NCBI GenBank assembly: GCA_902729315.2
Contig: LR746268.1
Coordinates: forward strand, 374,501 to 438,500
Source of the DNA: Spirodela intermedia
Lineage: Eukaryota; Streptophyta; Magnoliopsida; Alismatales; Araceae
Reading direction: 5' to 3'
Length of the DNA stretch: 64,000 nucleotides
A program made the translations under genes and the position numbers. The notes beneath the pieces are model-generated. The model did no database searches. It was not told the DNA's origin and saw only the letters and a list, made by a program, of their open reading frames with translations. Position 1 is the first letter of the stretch. The number at the start of each line of letters is the position of its first letter. Shown one piece after another: positions 22,620-36,100 of this stretch.

Positions 22620-22871
22620 GGGCTCTCTCTCCTCCGACGGGCGTGAAGCCCCTTTCAACAATGTAGGTCTCTGCTCTGCTCTGCTCTGCTCTGCTCTCTC
22701 TCTCTAGATATATATTTTATATCTCTTAATAAATCTCTCTCTCTCTCTCTCTCTCTCTTCCTCTCTGTCTCTGTCTCTCTCATTCGGCAGGGCCTGATCG
22801 ACCGACAACGTTCAGTGTTCTGTCGCCAAGATACGGCGCCGCTCTTCCCCCGTGGCCAGCGCCATCGGGCT
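22620..22871 (+). other. Possible 5' UTR exon of the DENN-domain gene
   Basis: GC- and CT-rich leader-like sequence with a (CTCTG)n run at 22669-22700. It ends at a good donor, GTAAGC, at 22872. The matching acceptor is TTCGACAG at 24127-24134, directly before the DENN ATG at 24136. Exon boundaries on the 5' side cannot be set from sequence. Confidence 0.4.
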
Positions 22872-24134
22872 GTAAGCATCTTCTCTCGAGACTGACCTCG
22901 GAACCCGCGGTGTGTCTGTTGTTACCGACGGCCCGAGTGTTCCCCTTTCAGGTCGCGGGTAGCCTTGCCGTCTCTCCCTCGCTTAATACTTCTCATGGTG
23001 GAATAGCTGTGCCGGGTAATTCGCGTCTTCCCCCTCTCCCGACCTGTGTTCTCATGCAGAAGTGTGGAACTGACTGACTTTATCATCTGTTTGATTGGGC
23101 ATCCAGAATTTTCTTATAATTAATTATGTTGATAGTTAATAACTGCTTGCGATTGTTCTCTTTTCTGGCTGAAGAAATTCGCAAGTGTTAGGGTCGGGGT
23201 TTGCATACGATCATGCAACTTTTGATCAGTCTATAAGTTTCTTCGTCATGCTGGTTGTTTATTTTCTCATTAAAGGATCATGCATCTTATTTAATCACGC
23301 ATCTCATGCACTGGATTTCCATCATTCAGGGATCCCGTTTCTTAGACTTCGGTCTGTCCGTCCGTCTGTGGATGATACGCACTCGTCCGGCGGAGAGTGG
23401 ACCCTTGGGTCTTTTATGTTTTTTTTTCAAATGCCTGGTGGATGAAATTTGTCATTGCTATCAGACGATATATTCGTAAATTTTGTGATATTAATTAATT
23501 TTGTGTCAAGCACCGGCGATTATAGTGTTAAAAACTAATACACCATCCACGAATTTCTAACTTCCAATCCAGTTATCATTTCACAAGTAACCTTAGAAGG
23601 GATATCTCATCTCTGAATTGAAAAGATAACGATATAGAAGTCAGTATTAAGCGTACTTTATTTATGTCCAATGTTGCATTCGCATCAGGATGGGATAATT
23701 ACTGTCCACTGATATGTAAACTTAAAGGAAAATCACTCCTGTTCTCTAGGCTAACTAGACTGAATTCTCGTATCGACAATTTGACACCCAGATGTGTTCA
23801 TCTCTCACATGCCATTTAAGCACTTATTTTCACAGGAAAAAAAATGCATTCATCAAGGAATTATGTTGAAGCATATAATTTGCACGCGGACGGCGGTTGG
23901 AGTTGAAATTCGGGAGTGTCATAAATTTACTTTCCATGTTAACGTTGAAGCTGCTTGCCACATTACTTTGTGATCTCTTTTGTTTTATATATTGCCATGT
24001 TGTAGTGAGGACACATTCCATCCTCCGGTGTGCATTACATTACTCAAATGCATGGGCATTAAGCTTGTAATAATAGGGATCTATTATTAGTCGATTCAAA
24101 AATTTTCGGAGACTAATATGGTTTTCTTCGACAG
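22872..24134. other. Probable 5' UTR intron of the DENN-domain gene
   Basis: AT-rich, about 1.26 kb, with no supported coding sequence. Leader introns of this size are common in plant genes and can enhance expression. Confidence 0.4.
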
Positions 24135-24135
24135 C

Positions 24136-27100
24136 ATGGATAAGAATGAAGATTCTGCCAGCCCTGGATGGAGAGAATCCTTTTTCATGCAGACAAGAAA
24201 AGATGCTTCTACTGTTTCTTCACCACGCCCCTCCATAATGTTTTCACCCAAAGATGATACAGGTAGCCAACTTCAGAAGCTTAGACAGCAACTCTCTAGG
24301 GTATTGAAAGGTTTTTCACCTCCACCTGAGGTTAAGAGTGGAGCTTACAATCCAGAAGTACTCACTAGTCAAAAACGTCAATGGGCACACCAATTACAGG
24401 TATCCTTACTCACCTGTTCATTTCCTATGCATCCATCCATATGCGCTGGTGATATTTTAGTTTATCTGATTAGGAAAATGTGTTCCCTCGGCTCAAATAT
24501 CCAAAATTAACCGTCTGCGGAACCTTTTTTCACATTTTCTTGACTATCCATCCCCCCCCTCCCCCCCTTCATCCCCCAAAGCAAAGGAAATAAACTCCAA
24601 ATAATTCCAAAAAAAAATCCAACTCTCCTTTCTTTGTTTGCTGTTTTCTAAACGTTGGAGATAAAGCATCTTCCAAGTTCAAATTTCAAATTTTCAAATT
24701 TCAAAGATGTTCGAATAATCGTGGAGAATCTGTTTGCTGTTTTCTAAACGTTGGTCAGCAGTTTCAAAATCATCTACCGGTGTTTCTTGCTGGTTGTTGG
24801 CTGTGATTTTTTTCACAACTTTTTAGTTTCAATAAGTGAAGACATGCACAGATAATTCCTTATCTGTTAACTGCATATTTGACAGTTTTTATTGAGCAGG
24901 ATCACAGATCTGTGAGAGAACCACCTAGGCTATTTGAGAGTATGGTGGTGGTTGGACTCCATCCTTCCTTTGACGTTCAAGTATTTCAAAAGAAGTTACT
25001 GATGAGAAAGTTCGAAAGTTCAAAAAAAATGAATGGTGCATTTAATCACCAAGAACGGGCTGAAACTCTAGGAAATGTCGAACCTCAGGTATTATTATTT
25101 TCTTTCTGGTCGGCAGGATGAACTTATTATCCCGTTTGCATAGTTCTCGCTTATGGCTATGCTCTGTTGTGCATTTTAGTTTGAACTGATGCACCTTTTC
25201 AAAGAAAGTTTGCATTTTTTCCCCTCAATGTCTTAATATCTTGAATGGTGAAAGTTGTTTTGATTTTGTGCTCTCAGGTTTTATTTGTTTACCCCCCAGA
25301 GAAGCGGCTGCCTCTGAAGTACAAAGACCTTCTCTCTTTTTGCTTCCCTGGAGGCCTGGAGGTTGGGTTCCAAATACATTTCCATTTTTTCTTTATTGGA
25401 AGGTGACCATGTGACCACAGATCCTTTGAAAGTGACAGCTTATCAAATTCTTTCTATTCGTTAGACATTGCTGTGCCTAATGGGTTATGCTGTTCTATTT
25501 TCTATCGCCTGGACTTTTCTTTAGATGGTGGATGAAGATGAATGCTTTAGTTGACTACATTCATGAGTTACTGAAAACCTGTATTTTTTTATTGTGCTAG
25601 GCTCACGGTGTTGAAAGAACTCCTTCAATGAGCGAGCTGAACGAGATACTGCTTGGACAGGTTCAAATTTATTGTATATCTACCATTCTTTCTATATTGA
25701 TATGATGCTTCGGAATATAAGTCTGATCCTTGCAGATATTAACATCGGTGATTACATCAGTTTCTATTTTATTCTTTTCTACATCATCCTTCTTTTACGT
25801 TGATGTTAATAGAGATCATAGTCATCACTTCGTATGGTATAACTTGCTGTAAGAAATCTCATATCCACATTTGGATAAAAGAATCAACATGTTCAAGGAA
25901 GGGTCCAAACTCTCACAGAACTGTAGCTTGATCGCTCTTTCCCCAAGATTAAAATACATTACCACTTACTGTCCTCTTTCCATAACCCATGGCTCAAGGG
26001 ATTACATACTAACTCATCTTAGGCATGACGAAGGGTGCTAATTGAGAACTTGTTTTCATAAATTAGAAAATTATTATAAACCTTAGATTGGGGAGCGTTG
26101 GAGCCAGCAAGCAATGCCAGCTTAAATTTTGCATAGAACTTTGGCTTCCTTAAATCTCATTGAATGTATTTATTTTTATTGTAAATACATTCAGATCATA
26201 TGTATCACCAAGTGAGATACTGACTCTCTCTCTCTCCCCTCCATATATATATACGTATACATATACATATGCATATACATATGCACACGTACATACGTAT
26301 GCATGTGTAGATACCCCCTTCTTCCTTCGCCCAAAAATCCAAATATGTTCAGTCGATGCCCTTCCTCTGTTTATTCCCTAGTGGTATGGATCCTTCCTCT
26401 TTCTATTTGTACATGACCCACCCACACTTTGTGTGTTCCACTTCCCTCTGCGGTCATCAGTATGACCCCCACTACCCTAGCTACTTCCTCAATAAGAGCC
26501 TGCTTAGTACATCATACTGCCATGCCCTGGTTCCTTTTCTCCATGGTAGTCCCCTGACTGCAACTCTCTCAGATCCCTGGCCAGTCTAGGAACACTCCAT
26601 GTGGCTGTTTGAGTCAGGCCTGTCTATACCTTGTTAAACATATTTGGACCTGGGTGATGCATAGCAGGTCTCTGGTCCAGGTCTGCACTACTAACACGTC
26701 TCCCTATGCCAAATCGAAATGTTTTTTTTCTCTTTTCTTTAGCTAGTATTTTTTTAGTTTAGTTTCAATCTTGTAGATCTGTTGATGTGATATTTTTCTC
26801 CACTAACGTGAAGCATTGAATCAGATGCTTCACTTCATAAAACGTCATTAACAAATGCAATGTTTTTCATTTGCAGGATCACCTAAAACAAAGTGATTTA
26901 TCTTTTGTGTTTCGTCTGCAGGTATTTTTATTAAATAATTTGGCTTTCACCTTTCCAACAGGGTTTTTATGTATTTAAGAAATTTTCAATTTCTAATCTT
27001 CTATTCCATGGATGTAAATGCATGAGATTTTTTCTGCTTTCTTTGTTAGCTATCTGATGTTATAATGCGTAAATTTTATTGGTTATATACCTGCATGATT

Positions 27101-30100
27101 TTGAAAGCCACTTAAAATATTCTATCCATCACCACTACTAGCAGTTCTAATGGATGGACGAGGACTTCCTGGCCTCATTGCTGGGCGGATGCCCCCAGGA
27201 GTTCAGTTGCATCTTGAGAACAAAAGTACATTTTGTTTTCTGTTGATTTTTTCTGTAATGGGTAGAAAAACATGAATGGCGAATTTGATCTGGCACATCT
27301 GCAGGGCACAAGTAGAACACGGTGCTATTCTGCATGTGCCTCAAGACTAAATGTCAGATGTATTATGTTAGTGGGCACGGTAGAAAATTTTGGATTTTGA
27401 ATGAGCTCTGTTATATATAATTCACATTAGGAACTGTTTTAGAAAAAAATATGGGAGATAATATTGTGTCATGAGATAATGTGCGTCATGATGTTTTCTG
27501 GGATCATATACCGAGTAAAAGCCTGAGGACAGAACCTGGAACTCTCCAAAAAGTGTTTAAACATGTTCAGTTAAGCATTGACAGCTAGGAAAGATAAATT
27601 GTTGCGAGAAAAGAGAGGATTCTCTCTCTGAGATAAGACTACAGGCATTTTCCCGTGGTAGCTGTTTGTTTTTTGGTGGAATGTCGGCCAATCATGGTTC
27701 CACAGAAGACTAAGATATTCCTTTAGAAAGTTGTGGTTAATAATCTGAAAGCATACGACAGATCTAGGAGCTGGTGGGTACCCGTTAGGTGTGTCTGAGT
27801 GATTTGTGGTATGTTACCAAAATTCATGAGTCACCTTTATATTATTAGCATTTACTGTGATGGAGTTCTATTACCTTCTGCCTTCTTTCAGTTGCTCGAT
27901 GACTGAGTCGATCTCTTCTTCTGAATTCAAACCGGGACTTATCTGTCAAAGACTGGAAAATTTTTGCTCGTTGGTGTGTTGTGGGCAATCTGGAGTTCAA
28001 GAAATGTAAGGTCGTCAAAACATGAACTAACTTCAATTTATGGTATCCTGAGATAGGCACTTGAGCCTCAAGAAGATTGCCTTATGGTCAACCTTGTTTG
28101 GAAGATTTCAAGATGTTAATAATGTTGCTGGAGATGATGACCCTCAATTCGAACTGAGGTTCCGCTTATGTGCCGAGGCTATCATTAATGCACCTTAAGT
28201 TGGATAACGATCTTTCTTTCTCAGATTATTAATGAACTTCATTCAGTAGTCAGTGATGATATGCAAATGATCTCAATCACAGAAACTCTTAGAATTTGAA
28301 AGAAAAATGTAATGCCTTGTGGAAAAATGACAGTGATCGCTTTCTTACCTTTTTCTTGAATCTATATCGTGATAAGAACTATATTAGGGGAAAGAATGAA
28401 CGGATAGTACTGAGAAATTGTCCTATGTGTTAATTGGCTTCTATCAAGACAGATGGAGAAGTACGTACTGGAGAGTACATTTTCTTTTTTTTTTCTTTGA
28501 AAAAAAGAAAGTATGATGATGGAGCCTTTCAGTTATTTAGTGGGGACATGAAGATTGGTTCTCAAAAATTGGATGGATAATTCTTCCCTTTTGTTACCTC
28601 ATCTTTTGGATGTAACGTCAATTCTATGATTATCTTGACAGCTTTTCTCAGATGTTTTTGACGAGATGTATGTTCACGGTGATCATTAAGTCCTAATCAG
28701 CCCTGTGACCTACTTTGGGCGATCTATTATTATAACCATGCTTGATATTTAGACGTACTATAAGTGTATCTTCTTGTTCTAAATCAATACTGACACCACA
28801 TAAAATATTTTCTACTGTAAATTTTCGCATTTTTTCAGGTGGCAGATGATTCAACATTGTATGGATGCTGTGTTTTAGTTGAAGAAATTGTACAAAAGCC
28901 TCCTGCATTACTTTCCATTCTTTCAGAAGAGCAGCCTGTTCTGTCATCCTTAACTCGGCATATTATTACTGCACCTCGCTGCTACTGTATTCTATCAAGG
29001 CTTCCATTCTTTGATTTGCACTTCGGCGTTCTTAAAAGGTTTTTATTATTATTATTATTATTTATCTTAGCGGTCACTGTTCATATGACATTCATCACCG
29101 TACGATCAGAGAATTTCATGTAAATGATTCCCGGAATGATTTGTTGTTTGTGAGATTACTGATTTAGTTTTGGCGGACATAGTAACCACTGAATTTCAAA
29201 GTGGGAAAAATTCTAGTGTTATATCTAAAGTTGATATCCAGTGATTTCAGGGTGAACTGGGATTGTTATCTCAATAGCTTTGGTATTTATTAATTAGAAA
29301 TACTTAATATTGAACTTTCATACTAGTCTGTGGATTTTAATTGTCTACACACTGCTTAGTATTGCCTTTTTAGGAGAAAGAGCACCATATACAGTGTCTG
29401 GATGGGTGAATCGTGGAAGCAAGTAATAGTAGTCAGGCTAGTGGGTAACATTTATTGTTCATTGTTTTATTGGTACTTCTCCTTTGTTTTTCTTTGACTT
29501 TGTATCTGATTTCTCATATATGGGAGGTTTTGTCCATGTTTGTTGAGATCTCCTGTCTATGCTTTGTAATTTTAGTTCCTCAAAGTTTCACTTTGTCTGA
29601 TTTAACGCTATGATTTGTCTGTTTAAATTTGTCTGATCTTACCATATTATTACTTCAAGATTTGTCTCAATGTTACTTTACAAGTTTTTACTTTGCTTTC
29701 TTCATTCTGAATTGTGCTATATGCATATCATGCTTCTGAAGGCATTTCACCAATGTACATCATGTTTCTATAAGTACTTAGATTCTTCTGCTATATTCGC
29801 ATTATGTTTGCCGATTTGTGCATAATAGAGTAATAATACCAAAAAAATGATTCCCACATAAATTTCATCTCCGTTAATAGATATTTTATCATTGTGTATT
29901 CTGCCGTATTTATTGATAAAATATTTATCTTCGCGAGGTTGTCTCTATTTATCTAGTTATGCATCCATTTCATCAGTCAATATTTTATCATCAATAAATA
30001 GCATACATCATGTCTGTCCCTCTATCGTATCTCTTTCTCTTGTAGCTCTGTCAAAAATGATGAGTCGGAGACATTGGCAAAAAACAAGTTTTGCAGAAAC

Positions 30101-33100
30101 TATTGGTTGTGAAAATTTCCTTGATCTTCTTGTGTACAGTTCTCTTATTTAGTTAGCTCGCTTGTTCATATGTCCTTTAGGATACCATTGTTAAACAACT
30201 AGATGAAATCATTAACCATAAATTTTTAATATTTAGTTGTTTTGTAGACACTTTATGGCATCATCCTGTTTTCTTAGATCATTGATGTTGCATTGATGTT
30301 GTCCTATAACGGTTAACATAATATACACCCGATTAGATGGCTTGATAACAATCGCAACTCAGACCATTCCTCACACTTCTTCAATTCGCATAGTATCATT
30401 GTTTTCAGGTTGATCCTGAAGTGACAAGGCACTTTTTAGAGTAAAGGACTTGTGCACCTTGGTGAGTTAAACTGTTAGGTGAAACAATGGATGTGTTTTT
30501 TTGGTCGCTTTTGGCACCTTGTTTAGCAAAGTCGTAAACAACTAATTTTGATGAAAATGTTCTTCTCTTGGACGTTCTTTGTCACCAAACATCATAACAA
30601 ACTGAGACGATTAGAAAAACACTAAATAGATGTCTATCCATCTGCTCATTGTATAGCAGTCTAATCAAAGTATGTATTTCTTGGACTAAGTCCCCAAATT
30701 AAGCCATACTCGTGCCTTAGTATGTACAATGTTGCTGAATCCCTGTCACAGTCAAGAAGTTTCTTAGTTTGTGTGGCTTTTAGATGGATTCATTTTGATG
30801 TTAGACATGGCTTCTTTGTTCGTATTCACTGGCTCAAAGAATGTCAAAGAATCCTGTGTCCCCAAATTTTTAATATATTTTGGTCTTTATTTAAGCTTGA
30901 CTTTGGATTTAATTTACAGGGCACATCTAGATGAAAGTAATTTCTTAATTCGTTTGAGAATATAAAATGATTACTTTGTTTAATTTTTGTGTAGCATATT
31001 TGCTGAAGAAAGATTACGTCGTCTGACTAAAGGCATCGACATGTTGAATTTGGTTCCATCAGAAAACTACGTGGAAGATGATATCAATGGAACATCTGAT
31101 AGTAGTGAAAACAAGGATTCTGTTAGTGACGCTTCCATATTTTCTTCTGTTTCCCCTGGGAGGACTTCAAATAATGGTGCCCAAGTGGAAAACCAGGTGC
31201 CTGAAGGGGATGAAACCAAAGATTGCACGACTTTTCAAGTCAAGTCCGAAGATGGACATGCTACAGGAAAAGAACCAGTGATGGCCTCTCAGGATCTTTG
31301 CAGCCCCTCTTTGGATGAAGTATCAAGAAATAAGACAACGGACTCACTATTTCCAGAAGCTATTTTGTCACTCCTGCAATATTATCAGCTTGAGAGGTCC
31401 AAATCCTTCACCAGGTTGATCTCTATTTATTTGCGATGTTCCTCATGATAGTTAGATCAGTTGCCCTATCAATATTGTTTCTATAAATGTGCAATGGCAA
31501 GACAGCCACATATTGTGGCCAAATCTGTTGCATTAGCTTGCTTTTTATCAGCTTTGTTAAAATATAATTTCTGACATGCTTGTGGTCAAATCTATCTGGT
31601 GTAATTCCTGGTTCCTCGGAAATGAAAACTACTTACTGAGAATTACGGGACGGTGATTCTGAACCGAAGAAGGTATGCAGCAACCGATGGCTTTTCTGAA
31701 GGTTATCTCGGTTCCTCCCAAAAAATGAAACAATTGTAGGAAAAAGCTGTACAACACCCCTAATGTTAGGCGATTAATATTTAACTCGAACGTTTTAGGT
31801 TATATGGGAGAGTGAATACAAGGATTGATTTGTGATAGTAATCATTATCCTGTCATGTAACTCAATCCGCATGTTCGTCATTATGATTCCTGACCATCCA
31901 GTCAGGATTTCTAAAGTGCAGGCTTTATTTGTCGCGAATTATTGCAAATTGGCATCAAGAGCATTCTAAAGTTTAATGTGCTGAAATTTATCTTTACATA
32001 CTTCAAACAAACGATGAGAGTAGGAAAAATGTTTTCAGAACTAGTTAATGGGCAATGGGCTCCTATGAATGGCTCCTATGAAGCTTTCCTCCTATTCCTT
32101 GTTTTTCTGGGAGTCATTTCCTGCTGGATTATTTGGTGTGCATAAAAGCTTATAGAGCGCTGCTATCAGGCAGTGCTAGACTGGAACAATAGCCACATCC
32201 TTGGGTTCTACATTGTATCTTATGAGAACAATAGAATGGAGGGATTTATGAGAAAAGAACGTTGGGAGATTTTAATCGATTTTTTTTTTGGTAACTCTGA
32301 AAACATATGCATATTTTGATAGGGGAGTTTTTGGTTTTCTCAGACTAAAGGAATAGTTAAAATACACATGGCTACACTCTTAAAATTTCACTGCCACATG
32401 CAAAACATTCAAATGACTTACGATTGGTAAATCTTGTTATACTTATCGTAGCTCTATTTCATGCGATTTGTTGTCTAGGCGTGTACGCATGTTGTCTTCT
32501 AGTTTTTATGATCCTGTCAATGTTTGTAGTTTTGCTTCAAATCTGTGTCTGCCAACTTGAATTATTTGGAGACTAAGCTAGCCCTAATTGGTAATCGTAT
32601 TTTTGGTAGCAGGATGGTATACCTGGTATCTTGATGCTTTCAGAAAGGTGGGTAAAATAAAATGATCGTGCTAGATCCCGAGAACTAACATTGACTGGAC
32701 ATATAAGTGTCATTGTATTTTCTCTACTTCTTTGTAGAAGTACTAAATTAGGTTTCTCAGGAACATCTTGTAGGCTTGCCAATATATATCCCGAATCGTC
32801 CTTTCTCTGCACCGTGTGACTGTATGGAATTTTTTTCACAATCATTTCTACTTTTACATTTTTTTCATTTCTTGGTTTGCCTTCTTTTTATCACCAAACG
32901 GTCTTCAGTTTACACTCATATCGTAGTTTTCTGCTGCACCAATTTTTCTAGTATTGTAATGGATAAATTATGCGATGTGATTAAAGTGGAAGATTCGAGA
33001 AAAGACAAGTTTTAATCTGCAAGGAGTATTGTTTGCACTCATAACTTTAATAATAGTGCAGCCCTTGGGAACATGATAAAGATAAATCAAAGGAAAAGGA

Positions 33101-36100
33101 AGTTTGGGAAGTTGACTATCGTGAAGCAGTCATGGTTGCCAATAGTAACAATGAATAGTTCATTTCTTGCCAACTGTTTAAGCTGTAGATAAAAACAAGT
33201 TCTACAAATCTAAGCGATCTCTTGACCGAGACCGTAGAAAAGATATGTTTTCCAGAGCACATTTATCCAGCTGAATCCTATTTATTCTCATTACCGGTTT
33301 TGGGAAAATATGTATGAATCCACCAAAAAGGTCTGTATTTCAGATTCTTGTAGAGGCTACACCAGCAGGGAAAGGGAAAAAGTGTATAGTGGACTAGGTA
33401 GATTATGTAGAACCTTTGGTAGAATTAACTTGGACTCTGTTAGCTGGGCATTTTCTTCAAGGTATTTAAGAAAGAACGGAATTATGATCATGAATTGTAC
33501 TTCTCTGTCTTGGCCTTTTTTCTTTCTTTCTGTTTGGAGTACACAGGGAAAAAAAGAAAGTGTGATCAATCATATATGTGGGCAATTGCTTAATTAAAAA
33601 AAATATTTTCACGAGGTTGTGACTCACCGCACCTAAATAATTATTCAACGGTCATATATACCCAAGAAACATGTTTTTCCACAATGTAGACTCTATCCCG
33701 ATCCCCAAAATCTGACGTTGGTCATAAATAAGACTTTACCAACCAGTTATTTTAAGCCTTAGGCAGGGGCAAGGTGGAAAGTGAGCAATGTTTTTAGTAT
33801 ATGAGACATGCAGAAGAGAGAGGGTGCCACATATGGCTGGTAGAGTGCCATTCAATCTCAATTTTGTTTTGGTTCGTTCATGCTTTACCCCCATTTTCAG
33901 TGTAAAGATGTAGGTGCGTGAAATCAACGGGAAGATCAACAAAGGATGTAATCTCACCAGCATCATCTATTATAACTTGACACTCATACCTCTGTGATAG
34001 AATGAGAAACAACTCACAATTTGTAGCTGACCTTTGTGTCGGATATTAAAAAAACAGAAGGTTGTTGAGTTGCCACAAGTTACAACATCGTTTAAATCGT
34101 GACATGCGACCAAAACTAGTTGTTAAAATTACGGACCGATGTTGAAGGGACGATTGGCAAAACCCCATTTCAGTATTACCAGCAAATTATATGTTAAACT
34201 TTTTTAGTGATTTCTCAGTTTACGTGGTACATCTGCCAACTTTACAGATGACACTTATATTGCAGTTTGTCGGATTGTCCCTGTGAAGATGGAAGTTCGA
34301 GTGACGTCCACGTGGAGCTCGAGAAGCCTTCTTCCTTTGGCCATGGAGATTCTAATGTTCATAATGACATTCTTGGATGGGCTAAGGTTTGGATCTTTCT
34401 TGCGTAGCCATGCAAAATACATTCCCTTTTATCTCTGGGAACTTTGATTCACCATCAAATAGCATAGAGGATGCCTATCTTATCTATAATTGGTGTGGTG
34501 ATCCTTTTCAGACAAACGGTCATGGAGCTCTGCAGATAATCTCGGCATACTATCAGTTACATTGCCCTGTTAGAGGTTCAACACTCCGTTTCCACCCTTT
34601 GGAACACCTGCATCCTCTGGAATATCAAAGGCCTGGAGAAACGGTACTGCAGGTTGCTGGTGCGACAATTGACATTAGATCTTGCGTCACTAGCTTAGAA
34701 TTAGCCGAGGTACAAGAGCAATGTCAGCCTGTAACTTTCAGACGTTATTGAACGTATTATGTTAGTCTTCTGATTACAGATGTCACTTTGTTAGGCACAT
34801 AATGCACTATTAGCAGAAGAAGAGGCTACTGCTTTGTCTGTATGGACTGTTGCATGCATATGTGCCAACTTACGGCTTGAAAATGTAAGCGTTCGATGAC
34901 GTAAATATTTGACCTGGTTAAAATGATACAACTGTTGTATACATCAGAACGTCTTTCTTCTGATGTCTATCTCCGTAGCAGATTTTTACTGATGAGCTTC
35001 TATCGGAAATAAACCCCTAAAATATTTATTTCCACTCCGTATCCAACAGGCATTCTTGCTATGTGGCCATTGTGCAGTGCTAAATTAAATATTTATATAA
35101 TTTTCAGGTCTTGATGATGTTTGCTGGTGCACTTTTGGAGAAACAGATTGTTGTAGTCTGCTCAAATTTGGTACAAAATATTCCACGCTCTTTTTATTCC
35201 TTATTTTGTTCAGTATGTTCTTTCACATTAATGGTCTAGTGGAAACATAACTTTTCTAATTCCCTTTTTGAATCCGTTGCTTGATGAGTTGTTGCTTAAG
35301 GATATTTTAGGGGAGATTACTTTTAGTTATTTTTTTTCTTTTTTCGGTATCGTGATGGGACCACAGTTGACAGATGAATAAAACTAACTTTAGTCTGTGT
35401 TCGTCTTATACTCCACACTGTGTAGGAAATAATAACCGGCAAACAAATCAACGTATCAATAATTTAAATTTGAGGAATAATCTAGCAAGATTGGTGTGTT
35501 GTATGCAATGAAATGAGATCGAATCAATTGCTTGGATATTATTCACTTTTTCATGTTTTGATACTCCAGATAAGAATGTTGTATTATCAATTGCTTTTCT
35601 TGATGATTTTACACGGTTTCTGTTTACCCCCTTAAAGCTTCAACTGATTCTTTATATCTAAATGGTTCACAGAATAGCTTAGAGAATAGTATTCGTTCTA
35701 ATGGCTGAAATCTCCTTCAAATGTTTCTTAACATGTCGCCGGATCATCTTTTAAATGTATCGAGTCCTCTTGAGTACGATGCTTTTGCTTAGTTTTGATT
35801 ACAGGATGCCCATAGACTTGTCTCCTGGTGTATGTCTCAATGGACAGGCCCGTCTCAGGAAAAACCAAAGCCCACAAAAAGCCAAAAGTTATGGCGAGGA
35901 TTTGTATAAAATTCCTCATTGGGGCTCCCAGAATTTACAGGATCAACATATACATGCAATCTCAGACTCATCTGGGCATCAATGGAACTTGTTTCCAGAG
36001 ATCAGCATGTGCAATCTCCTCCTGATCCATGCAAGACCGTTGATCGAACTCCATATCTTTTATAAGTGTTGATTGTAAGGATATCTACCACCGTGAGTGA

